Shown piece by piece: positions 1 to 8,642 of a stretch of DNA of 64,000 nucleotides (the stretch's first letter is position 1; each line of letters opens with the position of its first letter). Below the pieces are notes generated by a model. The model searched no databases. It worked only from the letters and a program-made list of their open reading frames with translations, and was not told the DNA's origin. The translations under genes and the position numbers were made by a program. Where the stretch lies: positions 6,448,001 to 6,512,000 of the forward strand of contig NZ_CP026304.1 of NCBI RefSeq assembly GCF_003054555.1, read 5' to 3'. This DNA comes from Streptomyces lunaelactis (GTDB taxonomy: Bacteria; Actinomycetota; Actinomycetes; Streptomycetales; Streptomycetaceae).

Positions 1-1
1 C

Positions 2-490
2 CGGGTCCTGGACGGCGGTCTGGCCGTGTGGACGGGCCCGTTGGAGACCAAGGTTCCCGATCCTTCGGAGGGCGCCTTCACCCCTGCCCCGGGCGCCCTT
101 CCCCTGCTGGACGCGGACGCCGCGGCCGGCCTGGCCCGCTCGGGCGTGCTGCTCGACGCGCGGGCGGCCGAGCGCTACCGGGGAGACGTGGAGCCGATCG
201 ACCGGGTGGGCGGGCACATCCCGGGGGCGGTCTCGGCCCCGACGATGGAGAACGTCGACAAGGACGGCCGCTTCCTCCCTGCCGGGACCCTGTCGGCCCG
301 CTTCAAGGCCCTGGGAGCCTCCGCGGCCGCGGAACCGGTCGGCGTCTACTGCGGCTCGGGCGTCTCGGGCGCCCACGAGGCCCTGGCCCTGGAGATCGCG
401 GGCTTCGAGCCGGCGCTGTACGCGGGCTCCTGGTCCGAATGGTCCTCGGACGTCTCCCGCCCGGTGGCGACGGGCCCCCAACCGGGCTGA
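2..490 (+). CDS. Thiosulfate/3-mercaptopyruvate sulfurtransferase, C-terminal part (partial)
   Basis: This is the distal part of a two-domain rhodanese that transfers sulfane sulfur from thiosulfate or 3-mercaptopyruvate to a thiol acceptor in the cytoplasm. The reading frame is open to the left edge, with a VLDGGLAVW stretch typical of the end of the first rhodanese domain, so the start lies outside the window. The second domain carries a DARAAERY substrate-binding region, a GHIPGAV segment and the active-site loop YCGSGVSGAH, whose Cys would carry the persulfide. It converges on sepH, with a terminator hairpin between them. Family assignment is firm. Which of the two substrates it prefers cannot be read from this fragment. 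Confidence 0.9.
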   Translation, partial: RVLDGGLAVWTGPLETKVPDPSEGAFTPAPGALPLLDADAAAGLARSGVLLDARAAERYRGDVEPIDRVGGHIPGAVSAPTMENVDKDGRFLPAGTLSARFKALGASAAAEPVGVYCGSGVSGAHEALALEIAGFEPALYAGSWSEWSSDVSRPVATGPQPG

Positions 491-632
491 GCACACAGGC
501 GCGTTGGCGGCGCGCGCCAGTGGGAACCAACGAGCGGCGCGAAGCTGCCGCCGCGCTCCCGCCGGGGGCCACGGAGTACCCCGTACCCCCAACTCCAGGG
601 CGAGTGGGTGGGACACCCCCCCGCACGCAAAA

Positions 633-661
633 GGTCCGGCACCTGTTCTCGGTGCCGGACC
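633..661. terminator. Bidirectional terminator hairpin between the rhodanese gene and sepH
   Basis: A perfect 11-bp inverted repeat (GGTCCGGCACC and its complement) encloses a 7-nt loop. On the minus strand it is followed by TTTTGCG, so it reads best as the intrinsic terminator of sepH. It can also stop the convergent rhodanese transcript. Confidence 0.75.
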
Positions 662-683
662 CCTGTGCGAGGCTCCGCGCCCC

Positions 684-1730
684 CTACTCCTGCTTCTTGC
701 GGCGCGTGCCGAAGACGATCTCGTCCCAGCTCGGGACCGCCGCGCGGCGGCCCGGGCGGACGCCGTCCGCCTCCGCCTGGCGGTCCGTCGTGCCCGTCAG
801 GCGGTCGCGGTGACCGGCCACCGAACGCGGCATCAGCACATCCGCGTACGCCGACCCCGCGCCCGCCGAGGCCGCAGGGGCCACCGGCTCCTCCGCCTCG
901 GGCTCCTGCACCGGCTCTGCCGTCGGCGGCTCCGGCGGTGCGGGGCGTTCGGGGACGACCATGTCGCCCCGGAAGCTCGGCACCGCCTCGAGCAGACTCG
1001 TCAGGGAGTCCCGCTCGCTCTCCGGTTCACCCGGCGGTGCCGGTGCGGTCGGACGCTCCAGCTGACGGTCGAGTGCCCGGTCCAGCGGCCGGTCCCTCGG
1101 CAGCCGCGCGATGCGCGGTACGAACGGAAAGCTCGGCTCCTGCGTCGCCGCGATCGTGTCGTCGGTCTCGCCGATCAGCGCACGCGCCTCGTCGTCGACG
1201 GCCTGGACGAGCCGCCGCGGCGGGTCGTACGTCCAGCTCGCCGAGTGCGGCTCGCCCGCCACCCGGTAGACCAGCAGCACCTCCCAAGTGCCGTCGTCCC
1301 GGCGCCAGGAGTCCCACAGCACGGTGTCCTTCTCGGCGCCGCGCAGCGTCAGCCGCTCGTGCACCGCTTCGCCGAGCTGCGGTCCGCTGTTCTCGCCGGG
1401 ACGTCGTACGGGAGTCTTGCGGGCCCGCTCCGCCATGAACGCGCGCTCCGCGAGCACCGGGCCCTCGAAACGCCGCACCCTGTCCACCGGAATCCCGGCG
1501 AGCTGAGCGACCTCCTCGGCGGAGGCACCTGCACGTATACGGGCCTGGATGTCGCGGGGGCGGAGATGGCTCTCCACCTCGATCTCGATCTGGCCGAGGC
1601 GGGCACGGTCGTTGCGTACGGCAGCGCGCAGCCGCTCGTCAATCGGAAGCGTGTACTCCGTGCTGTCCGCAGCCTTGAGCACCAGTCGTGTGCCGTCGTT
1701 GGAGACGGCCACGACACGCAGTTCGGGCAT
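684..1730 (-). CDS. sepH: SepH, FtsZ-stimulating septation protein
   Basis: SepH is a conserved actinobacterial cell-division regulator that binds FtsZ and promotes filament assembly during septation. The 348-residue protein begins with the conserved MPELRVVAVSNDGTRLVL segment. A DUF3071 N-terminal domain with a helix-turn-helix-like stretch (about residues 75-110, including AEEVAQLAGIPVDRVRRFEG) follows. The second half is a long, low-complexity region rich in Pro, Glu and Ala, ending in a basic tail. The start was placed at residue 30 of the longer open frame because the protein family starts there and GGAGG lies a few bases upstream. It is monocistronic, with its own terminator. Confidence 0.93.
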   Translation of the reverse strand: MPELRVVAVSNDGTRLVLKAADSTEYTLPIDERLRAAVRNDRARLGQIEIEVESHLRPRDIQARIRAGASAEEVAQLAGIPVDRVRRFEGPVLAERAFMAERARKTPVRRPGENSGPQLGEAVHERLTLRGAEKDTVLWDSWRRDDGTWEVLLVYRVAGEPHSASWTYDPPRRLVQAVDDEARALIGETDDTIAATQEPSFPFVPRIARLPRDRPLDRALDRQLERPTAPAPPGEPESERDSLTSLLEAVPSFRGDMVVPERPAPPEPPTAEPVQEPEAEEPVAPAASAGAGSAYADVLMPRSVAGHRDRLTGTTDRQAEADGVRPGRRAAVPSWDEIVFGTRRKKQE

Positions 1731-2216
1731 GGGGACCTCCCGGGTGGTGCCTGCCGACGTCACGTGCGTCGCTGCTTCCGCTAGTCGAGTGTGGCCTGCC
1801 CGGGTGCAGCCTGCCACAACCTTGCCGAGTTGCCCGGCGTGTCGGGCACAGGCCCTGGATCGCCGTTATGGCACGGTTACCTATTTGCGACTCTGAGTGA
1901 CTGGCTGGTCACTCTCCGCATCGGGTACCCGTGCGGTGCCGCGGCGCCGCCGGATCGAGCGCCGCTTTCGGCCCCCACCTGGGGTCCGAACGCCCACGAG
2001 GGAGCCCGGGCCCAGGGCTCGCCACAGTACTCCATTCGGGCCACGGGGGTGGACCGCCGCGCCGCCGAACTTCTCCAGGGGCACGGGAGTTGGGCGTCCG
2101 GGGCATGGATGACGAGGTGTCCTGATTCACAGAACCCACTCAAAGGGAACTATTCGCTTCGCTCAAATGTCCCTACCTGGTGCATGGTGGGACAGATGGG
2201 CAAGCAGGGGCTGGAG
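1731..2216. other. Intergenic region with a small inverted repeat
   Basis: This stretch holds the divergent upstream regions of sepH and the following membrane-protein gene. The only structure seen is a 7-bp inverted repeat (GAGTGAC, 6-nt spacer, GTCACTC) at 1895-1914, which could be an operator. The stretch from about 2120 to 2170 is locally AT-richer and may contain the promoter of the downstream gene. No convincing coding sequence was seen. Confidence 0.4.
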
Positions 2217-2708
2217 ATGGATCAGAAGTGGGACAGCGAAACAAACCGGACGGAACAGGACGGGGAGCAGGAACGGCGGCTTGATCTGAGCCCTGGCCCG
2301 AGGATGTGCGGACCCGGCTGATCCCGCAGGTGCCGCAGAACGGTGACGCCGAGGCGACCCGGCTGATGCCGCAGCTGCCGCACTCCGGGCCACAAGACGC
2401 CCCCGGCGAGAAGGAGTTCAGCCCGGCCAGTACGCACGGCACCCGCGTCCGGGGCTGGAAGCGCTCCGCCGTCGCCGCCGCTGTCGTGTTCGGCGTCGCC
2501 ATGATCGGCGTCACCGGGTACGAACTGGCCTCGGGCTCCGACCTCAGTGGCGGCAAGGGCACGACCCTGACATCCGTCGTCCGCGGCGGCAGTGAGAAGT
2601 CCTCGCCGCCGAGCACCCCTTCGCAGATCCCGAGCCACGAACCGAGCCACCGGCACGACCCCGGACCCCAGGTCCGGCGCGGGTGCCGGTGCGGCGATCG
2701 GAGAGTGA
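2217..2708 (+). pseudogene. Small single-pass membrane protein gene with two apparent frame shifts
   Basis: The segment encodes pieces of one hypothetical Streptomyces membrane protein spread over two frames. The N-terminus (MDQKWDSETNRTEQDGEQER) lies in one frame. After about 2303 the sense continues in another frame with RTRLIPQVPQNG and RLMPQLP repeats, then a transmembrane segment (SAVAAAVVFGVAMIGVTGY). A missing G in the run near 2303 would restore the frame. Near 2640-2665 the frame appears to return to the first one, giving a Gly/Ala-rich tail that stops 7 bases before the convergent oxidase gene ends. Either both indels are real and the gene is broken, or they are assembly errors. Function is unknown. 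Confidence 0.5.
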
Positions 2709-2714
2709 CTGCCC

Positions 2715-4040
2715 TCAGTCGCCGAGGACCCGGCGCAGGTAGTCGTTGGCGAACAGCCGCTCCGGGTCCAGCCGTTCCCGCAGCGCCGTGAACTCGCCGA
2801 ACCGCGGATAGACCTCGGAGAAGTACTCCGCGTCCCGCGTGTGCACCTTGCCCCAGTGCGGCCGTCCGCCGTGCGCGGTCATGAGCCGCTCCACCGCGGT
2901 GAAGTACGACTGGTACGGCGTGCCCCGGTAGAGATGCACGGCGATGTAGGCGGTCTCCCGGCCCGATGCCGTGGAGAGCGCGATGTCGTCCGCCGGGGCC
3001 GTACGCACCTCCACCGGGAAACTCACCCGCAGCGGCGAGCGCTCGATCATCGCCCGCACCTCGCGCAGCGCCCCGACCGCCGCCTCCCGCGGAAGCGCGT
3101 ATTCCATCTCAACGAACCGCACCCGGCGCGGAGATGTGAAGACCTTGTAGGGGATGTCCGTGTACGTACGGGCGGAGAGGGCGCGGCTGGAGATCCTGGC
3201 GATCGCCGGGATGGTCGCGGGGACGGCCCGGCCGACCGAACAGGCCAGCTGGAAGACGCCGTTGGAGAGGAGCTCGTCCTCGATCCAGCCGCCGATCTGT
3301 CCGGGCGGCGCGGCGGGGCCCGCGCTGCGGTTGTTGCGCTTGGTGTTGCAGTTGCCGGTGTGCGGGAACCAGTAGAACTCGAAGTGCTCGTTCTCCGCGA
3401 AGAGCGCGTCGAACTCGGCCGTGACCTTGTCGAACGTCATCGGCTCTTCACGGGCCGTCAGCAGGAATACGGGCTCGACGGTGAAGGTGATCGCGGTGAC
3501 GACGCCCAGCGCGCCGAGCCCGATCCGGGCCGCCGCGAAGATCTCCGGATTCTCCTTCTCGGAGCAGGTCAGCACCGAGCCGTCCGCCGTGACCAGCTCA
3601 AGGGCCTTGATCTGCGCGGCGATCGAGGCCGAGTCACGGCCCGTGCCGTGCGTGCCGGTGGAGGTCGCGCCCGCGACCGTCTGATCCATGATGTCGCCCA
3701 TGTTCGCGAGCGAGAGGCCCTCGCGCGCGAGGGCGGTGTTCAGCCGCTTGAGCGGGGTGCCCGCCTCGACCGTCACAGTCATGGCCGTGCGGTCGATCTC
3801 CCGGATTCCGGTCAGCAGATCGGGCCGGATCAGCACACCGTCGGTGGCGGCGGCAGCGGTGAAGGAGTGGCCCGTGCCGACGGCCTTCACCTTCAGGCCG
3901 TCCTCGGCCGCCCGGCGGACGGCGTCGACGAGCTCCTCGGTCGAGGCCGGCGAGACCTCTCGTACCGGACGGGCGGTCACGTTCCCGGCCCAGTTACGCC
4001 ACGGACTGCTCGTCCCGCTGGTCACGCTCGTCCTGCTCAT
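2715..4040 (-). CDS. D-arabinono-1,4-lactone oxidase family FAD enzyme
   Basis: The product is a 441-residue sugar-lactone/alditol oxidase that would oxidise aldonolactones or polyols using FAD and oxygen. The N-terminal FAD-binding domain (PCMH type) contains VKAVGTGHSFTAAAATDG, where the His after Gly is the usual site of covalent flavin attachment. The C-terminal ALO domain ends with the family signature HWGKVH and the active-site region near it. The start overlaps the end of the upstream MFS gene by 47 bases on the same strand, so the two are probably translationally coupled. The substrate is not determined by sequence. No secretion signal is seen. Confidence 0.88.
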   Translation of the reverse strand: MSRTSVTSGTSSPWRNWAGNVTARPVREVSPASTEELVDAVRRAAEDGLKVKAVGTGHSFTAAAATDGVLIRPDLLTGIREIDRTAMTVTVEAGTPLKRLNTALAREGLSLANMGDIMDQTVAGATSTGTHGTGRDSASIAAQIKALELVTADGSVLTCSEKENPEIFAAARIGLGALGVVTAITFTVEPVFLLTAREEPMTFDKVTAEFDALFAENEHFEFYWFPHTGNCNTKRNNRSAGPAAPPGQIGGWIEDELLSNGVFQLACSVGRAVPATIPAIARISSRALSARTYTDIPYKVFTSPRRVRFVEMEYALPREAAVGALREVRAMIERSPLRVSFPVEVRTAPADDIALSTASGRETAYIAVHLYRGTPYQSYFTAVERLMTAHGGRPHWGKVHTRDAEYFSEVYPRFGEFTALRERLDPERLFANDYLRRVLGD

Positions 4041-5238
4041 CGATCCCCTCCGGTTTCACCGGCCTGTTCAGCCGGCGGTACCCCAGGAGCGCCACCGCGG
4101 CCGCGAGCGCTCCCGCCGCGTTCGAGACCAGGTACCCGGCGTCCGCCCCGGCGGCATCGATCACCCAGCCGGCGACCGACGAGCCGACCGCGATCCCGAC
4201 CGCGAGCCCCGTGCCCACCCAGGTCATGCCCTCGGTCAGATTCGCGCGTGGTACGTGCTGCTCGATCAGGGCCATGGTGGTCACCATCGTCGGTGCGATG
4301 GCAAGGCCCGCGACAAAGAGCGCCACGGCCAGGAACGGCAGGTTCCCGGCCAGTTGGAGGGGGATCATACTCACGGCCATCGCACAGACGCCCAGCAGCC
4401 ACCTGCGCTCGCCCGACCCCTTGAGATGCAGCAGTCCGAAGACCACTCCGGCGAGGCAGGAACCGAGCGCGTACACGGCCAGCACCAGGCTTGCCGCCGC
4501 CTTGTGGCCCTGCTCCTCGGCGAAGGCCACCGTCACCACGTCGACCGAACCGAAGATCGCGCCCGTCGCGACGAACGTGCCCACCAGGACCTGCAGGCCG
4601 GGAGCGCGCAGCGCCGAGCCCTTGGTGTGGTGTTCCTTCGGCTGCGGTACGGGCTCGGTGGACCGCTGTGCGGTCAGCAGGAAGACGCCCGCCAGCAGAC
4701 AGAGGCCGGCGACCAGCGGGCCCGCTTCGGGGAACCAGACCGTGGAGAGACCGATGGCGGCGATCGGCCCGAAGATGAAGCAGGCCTCGTCGACGACGGA
4801 CTCGAAGGCGTACGCGGTGTGCAGTTCACGGGGCGAGCCCCGGTAGATCTCCGCCCAGCGGGCCCGGACCATCGAGCCGAGGCTCGGCACACAGCCGATC
4901 CCGGCCGAGAAGACGAACAGGGTCCAGTCCGGCCAGCCCTCGTGTGCGCAGAGCAGCAGTCCGCCCGCCGCGACGCCGGCGACCAGGGTGGCCGGCCGCA
5001 GTACACGGCGCTGGCCGTGCCGGTCCACCAGCCGGGATATCTGCGGGCCGAGCGCCGCGGCGGAGAGTGCCACCGTGGCCGAGAGCGCGCCCGCGAGCCC
5101 GTAGCGCCCGGTGAGCTGCGAGATCATCGTGACGATGCCGATGCCCATCATCGACAGGGGCAGCCGGCCGATGAAGCCGGCGGCGGAGAACGCCTTGGTG
5201 CCAGGGGCGGCGAAGAGGGCGCGGTACGGACTGGGCAA
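3994..5238 (-). CDS. MFS transporter
   Basis: The product is a 414-residue major facilitator protein with about twelve hydrophobic segments and the short basic loops expected of the fold (for example SRLVDRHGQRRVLRP after TM2, the motif-A-like loop). The start is TTG, chosen because GGAG lies 6 bases upstream and the following MPSPYRALFAAPGTKAFSAA is the usual start of this subfamily. It ends inside the lactone oxidase gene, so the pair forms one operon. The transported compound is unknown. Co-transcription with a lactone oxidase suggests a sugar-derived substrate, but similar MFS proteins are often annotated as drug exporters. Confidence 0.85.
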   Translation of the reverse strand: MPSPYRALFAAPGTKAFSAAGFIGRLPLSMMGIGIVTMISQLTGRYGLAGALSATVALSAAALGPQISRLVDRHGQRRVLRPATLVAGVAAGGLLLCAHEGWPDWTLFVFSAGIGCVPSLGSMVRARWAEIYRGSPRELHTAYAFESVVDEACFIFGPIAAIGLSTVWFPEAGPLVAGLCLLAGVFLLTAQRSTEPVPQPKEHHTKGSALRAPGLQVLVGTFVATGAIFGSVDVVTVAFAEEQGHKAAASLVLAVYALGSCLAGVVFGLLHLKGSGERRWLLGVCAMAVSMIPLQLAGNLPFLAVALFVAGLAIAPTMVTTMALIEQHVPRANLTEGMTWVGTGLAVGIAVGSSVAGWVIDAAGADAGYLVSNAAGALAAAVALLGYRRLNRPVKPEGIDEQDERDQRDEQSVA

Positions 5239-5427
5239 GGAGTTCTCCGGTAAGGCGCCTCACCGTGGCCCGTGGTGGGCGTGGGCCAGGGGGCGTTGTT
5301 GGTTGCTGTGCGGTGGGTGGTTTCGCGAGCGTAAGGCGTAAAGGCGGCGTTCGAAGGTTACGCCCCCGTGGCTGTCCCGCGCACGGCGGTTGTCCCGCCG
5401 GCAGAAGGGGGTGGCAGGATCGTTCTC

Positions 5428-6555
5428 ATGCCCGATCAGCGCGATCCAGCCCCTTACGACGCCCTGCTGCTGCTCTCCTTCGGTGGACCCGAGGGCCCGG
5501 ACGATGTCGTCCCGTTCCTGGAGAACGTGACGCGCGGCCGCGGCATCCCCGGGGAACGGCTCAAGGAGGTGGGTCAGCACTACTTCCTGTTCGGCGGGGT
5601 CAGCCCCATCAACGACCAGAACCGCGCCCTGTTGGACGCCCTGCGCAAGGACTTCGCCGAGCACGGCCTGGACCTGCCGGTGCACTGGGGCAACCGGAAC
5701 TGGGCGCCGTATCTCACCGACACACTGCGCGAGATGGTCCAGGACGGCCACCGTCGCATCGCCGTGCTCGCCACCAGCGCGTACGCCTCCTACTCGGGCT
5801 GCCGGCAGTACCGCGAGAACCTGGCGGACGCCCTGGCCACCCTGGAGGCGGAGGGACTTGAGCTGCCGCGCGTGGACAAGCTGCGGCACTACTTCAACCA
5901 CCCCGGCTTCGTGCGACCCATGATCGAAGGCGTCCTGGAGTCCCTCGCGGACCTTCCCGAGGAGGTACGGGCGGGCGCGCGGCTGGCCTTCACCACGCAC
6001 TCCATCCCGACGTCCGCGGCCGACACCTCAGGACCGGCCGAAGAGCACGGCGAAGGCGGGGCGTATGTACGCCAGCACCTGGAAGTGGCCCGGCTGATCG
6101 CCGACGCCGTACGCGACGAGACGGGCATCGAGCACCCCTGGGAGCTCGTCTACCAGTCGCGCAGCGGAGCCCCGCACATCCCGTGGCTGGAGCCGGACAT
6201 CTGCGACCACCTGGAGGAGCAGCACGCCGCGGGTGCACCGGCGGTGGCGATGGTGCCCATCGGCTTCGTCTCGGACCACATGGAGGTCCTCTACGACCTC
6301 GACACCGAGGCCACCGCCAAGGCCGCCGAACTGGGGCTGCCCGTGCGCCGTGTCTCGACCGTGGGCGCGGATCCGCGCTTCGCCGCCGCGGTCCGCGATC
6401 TCGTCCTGGAGCGCGCGGCGACCGAGCGGGGTGTCCACGCCGAGCGCTGCGCGCTGGGCGCCCTCGGCCCCTCCCACGACCTCTGCCCGGTCGGCTGCTG
6501 CCCGGCCAGGGCGCCCAAGCCCGCGGCCGCCGGTGCCGACAGCCCGTACGCGTAA
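5428..6555 (+). CDS. hemH: Ferrochelatase (coproporphyrin III type)
   Basis: The enzyme inserts Fe2+ into a porphyrin in the cytoplasm. In actinobacteria the substrate is coproporphyrin III, and the gene is also called cpfC. The 375-residue protein starts with [20 protein letters not shown], shows [21 protein letters not shown] and FTTHSIP (catalytic His191), and has [16 protein letters not shown]. The C-terminus has Cys341, Cys353, Cys357 and Cys358, matching the cysteine-rich tail that ligates a [2Fe-2S] cluster in actinobacterial enzymes. The downstream phosphatase gene starts 9 bases after the stop, so the two are probably co-transcribed. Confidence 0.95.
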   Translation: MPDQRDPAPYDALLLLSFGGPEGPDDVVPFLENVTRGRGIPGERLKEVGQHYFLFGGVSPINDQNRALLDALRKDFAEHGLDLPVHWGNRNWAPYLTDTLREMVQDGHRRIAVLATSAYASYSGCRQYRENLADALATLEAEGLELPRVDKLRHYFNHPGFVRPMIEGVLESLADLPEEVRAGARLAFTTHSIPTSAADTSGPAEEHGEGGAYVRQHLEVARLIADAVRDETGIEHPWELVYQSRSGAPHIPWLEPDICDHLEEQHAAGAPAVAMVPIGFVSDHMEVLYDLDTEATAKAAELGLPVRRVSTVGADPRFAAAVRDLVLERAATERGVHAERCALGALGPSHDLCPVGCCPARAPKPAAAGADSPYA

Positions 6556-6564
6556 GGAAGCCCT

Positions 6565-7380
6565 GTGACCGACGCTCCCGTGTCCGATCCGCTGCTGTCC
6601 GAACTCCTCGGTCTCGCCCTGGAGGCCGCCCGCCGTGCGGGGGAGCTGCTGCGCGACGGCCGCCCCGCCGACCTGGGCGTCGCCGCGACCAAGTCCAGCC
6701 CCATCGACGTCGTCACCGAGATGGACATCGCGGCGGAGAAGCTGATCACCGGCTTCCTGGCCGAGCACCGCCCCGACGACGGTTTCCTCGGCGAGGAGGG
6801 CGCCTCCTCCGTCGGCACCAGCGGCGTCCGCTGGGTCATCGACCCGCTCGACGGCACCGTCAACTACCTCTATGGCCTGCCGACCTGGGCGGTCTCCATC
6901 GCCGCCGAGCGGGACGGCGAGACGGTCGTGGGGGTGGTGGCGGCCCCGATGCGCCGCGAGACCTACCGCGCGGTGCTCGGTGGCGGCGCGTACGCCGACG
7001 ACAAGCCCCTCCAGTGCCGTCCCACGGCCCCGCTGGAGCAGGCCCTGGTCTCCACCGGCTTCAACTACGTCACGACCGTACGCAGCCACCAGGCGGACGT
7101 CGCCCAGCGGCTCATCCCGCGCCTGCGCGACATCCGCCGCAGCGGCTCGGCGGCCATCGACCTGTGCGACGTCGCCGCCGGCCGCCTGGACGGCTACTAC
7201 GAGCGCGGCCTCAGCCCCTGGGACCTCGCCGCGGGCGATCTGATCGCCCGCGAGGCGGGCGCCCTGACCGGCGGACGCCCCGGCGAACCGGCGAGCGGCG
7301 ATCTGGCGGTGGCGGCGAGCCCCGGCGTATTCGCGCCGCTCCAGTCCCTGCTGGACGAGCTCGGCGCCTGGCACGACTGA
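6565..7380 (+). CDS. Inositol monophosphatase family protein (SuhB-like)
   Basis: The product is a 271-residue Mg2+-dependent phosphatase of the inositol monophosphatase superfamily, hydrolysing inositol-1-phosphate or a related sugar phosphate. The metal-binding motifs are GEE at 76-78, WVIDPLDGT at 90-98 and the C-terminal WDLAAGDLIAREAGA. The start is a GTG shortly after the ferrochelatase stop. It is followed by a tandem repeat and a strong terminator, so it ends the operon. Some family members act on histidinol phosphate or NADP, and these alternatives are not excluded. Confidence 0.9.
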   Translation: MTDAPVSDPLLSELLGLALEAARRAGELLRDGRPADLGVAATKSSPIDVVTEMDIAAEKLITGFLAEHRPDDGFLGEEGASSVGTSGVRWVIDPLDGTVNYLYGLPTWAVSIAAERDGETVVGVVAAPMRRETYRAVLGGGAYADDKPLQCRPTAPLEQALVSTGFNYVTTVRSHQADVAQRLIPRLRDIRRSGSAAIDLCDVAAGRLDGYYERGLSPWDLAAGDLIAREAGALTGGRPGEPASGDLAVAASPGVFAPLQSLLDELGAWHD

Positions 7381-7390
7381 CACCCGGCCG

Positions 7391-7440
7391 TGCGCGTGAA
7401 CCGAGCCACAACAGATGCGCGTGAACCGAGCCACAACAGA
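7391..7440. repeat. Perfect 25-bp tandem duplication
   Basis: Two identical 25-bp units (TGCGCGTGAACCGAGCC... , 7391-7415 and 7416-7440) stand head to tail right after the phosphatase gene. The last three bases of the second unit form the foot of the terminator stem. The unit has no obvious dyad. It looks like a replication-slippage duplication rather than a binding array. Confidence 0.9.
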
Positions 7441-7478
7441 AGGGCCCCGACACCGTCCCGCGGCGTCGGGGCCCTTCT
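7438..7478. terminator. Bidirectional terminator, 14-bp stem
   Basis: AGAAGGGCCCCGAC pairs perfectly with GTCGGGGCCCTTCT across a 13-nt loop. It lies between the phosphatase gene and a convergent small gene and can serve both. Confidence 0.85.
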
Positions 7479-7505
7479 CAGGTCCGGTACCTGTACGGTC
7501 CGGCG

Positions 7506-7673
7506 CTACGCGGCGCTGACGTGCACGCCGTGCTCCGCGGCCAGGCGGTGCAGGTCGTCCAGCTCGGCCTGCTCGACATCCGCCAGGAAGTCGTCGCCCG
7601 CCTCTTGAGCCAGCGTGAGGTCGGTCTCGGCGGCCTTTATGCGCTGCAGAAGTCCTGCGGTGAATGCGTCCAT
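7506..7673 (-). CDS. Conserved 55-residue hypothetical protein
   Basis: This short gene encodes MDAFTAGLLQRIKAAETDL followed by an acidic, helix-rich sequence ending GVHVSAA. The ATG is preceded by a GAGGGGG ribosome site about 5 bases away. The composition (many Ala, Glu, Asp and Leu in an amphipathic pattern) suggests one or two helices. No known domain is evident. Its position between the phosphatase and cutRS matches the arrangement in other streptomycetes, from memory. Function is unknown. Confidence 0.75.
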   Translation of the reverse strand: MDAFTAGLLQRIKAAETDLTLAQEAGDDFLADVEQAELDDLHRLAAEHGVHVSAA

Positions 7674-7984
7674 GGTGCGCCCCCTCGTCGTGGGTCGGTG
7701 GCACGGGGGTGTGCCGACGGTGGGTGATCAACCCTGGAACAGGTCGTGGCGTGCCACTTACAGGGCGTGATCTAGGGTGTTTAGTCGTCCTCCCCAGGGG
7801 CTCCCTCAGAGAAACCTCAACTGGCCCGAGAATCCGGTGAATTCCTTCAGCCCCAGGTCGGCGGTTGTCGACCGGCTTCGCCTTACAGCCGGTTTACGCG
7901 CGTAACAGGCAGGATGGATGCGCACAGCCAGTGCTCACACATCTGCCCGATCACGTCTGACGGGCACAGCGGAAGGACAGCGAC
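7674..7984. other. Intergenic region upstream of cutR
   Basis: The stretch separates the divergent 55-residue gene from cutR. It must hold both promoters, but no clear -10/-35 pair or operator could be singled out. No additional gene was seen. Confidence 0.4.
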
Positions 7985-8638
7985 GTGCGCGTACTCGTCG
8001 TCGAGGACGAGCAGCTGCTCGCCGATGCGGTGGCCACCGGACTGCGCCGGGAGGCCATGGCCGTCGACGTCGTGTACGACGGCGCAGCCGCCCTGGAGCG
8101 TATCGGGGTCAACGACTACGACGTAGTGGTGCTGGACCGCGACCTCCCCCTGGTCCACGGTGACGACGTCTGCCGCAAGATCGTCGAGCTGGGCATGCCG
8201 ACCCGGGTACTGATGCTGACCGCCTCCGGTGATGTCAGCGACCGTGTCGAGGGACTCGAGCTCGGCGCGGACGACTACCTCCCCAAGCCCTTCGCCTTCA
8301 CCGAGCTCACCGCCCGGGTCCGCGCCCTGGGCCGCCGTACGACCGTGCCCCTGCCGCCCGTCCTGGAGCGCGCCGGCATCAAGCTCGACCCCAACCGACG
8401 CGAAGTCTTCCGCGAGGGCAAGGAGATCCAGCTCGCGCCCAAGGAGTTCGCGGTCCTGGAGGTCCTGATGCGCAGCGAGGGCGCGGTCGTCTCGGCCGAG
8501 CAGCTCCTGGAGAAGGCCTGGGACGAGAACACCGACCCGTTCACCAATGTGGTGCGTGTGACCGTGATGACCCTGCGCCGCAAGCTCGGCGAGCCGCCGG
8601 TGATCGTCACCGTGCCAGGCTCCGGCTACCGGATCTGA
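7985..8638 (+). CDS. cutR: CutR response regulator
   Basis: CutR is an OmpR/PhoB-type transcription factor phosphorylated by CutS. The receiver domain (about 1-115) has the acidic pair near residue 8, phospho-acceptor Asp51 in VVVLDRDLP and Lys101 in YLPKPF. The winged-helix domain follows (about 125-217), ending VIVTVPGSGYRI. At 217 residues it has normal length. The sensor gene begins 4 bases after the stop. Identification rests on the protein pair and on gene order (ferrochelatase, phosphatase, small gene, cutRS), which resembles the S. coelicolor cutRS locus (SCO5862-5863). In Streptomyces CutRS affects secondary metabolism and has been linked to secretion stress. Confidence 0.9.
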   Translation: MRVLVVEDEQLLADAVATGLRREAMAVDVVYDGAAALERIGVNDYDVVVLDRDLPLVHGDDVCRKIVELGMPTRVLMLTASGDVSDRVEGLELGADDYLPKPFAFTELTARVRALGRRTTVPLPPVLERAGIKLDPNRREVFREGKEIQLAPKEFAVLEVLMRSEGAVVSAEQLLEKAWDENTDPFTNVVRVTVMTLRRKLGEPPVIVTVPGSGYRI

Positions 8639-8642
8639 CCGG

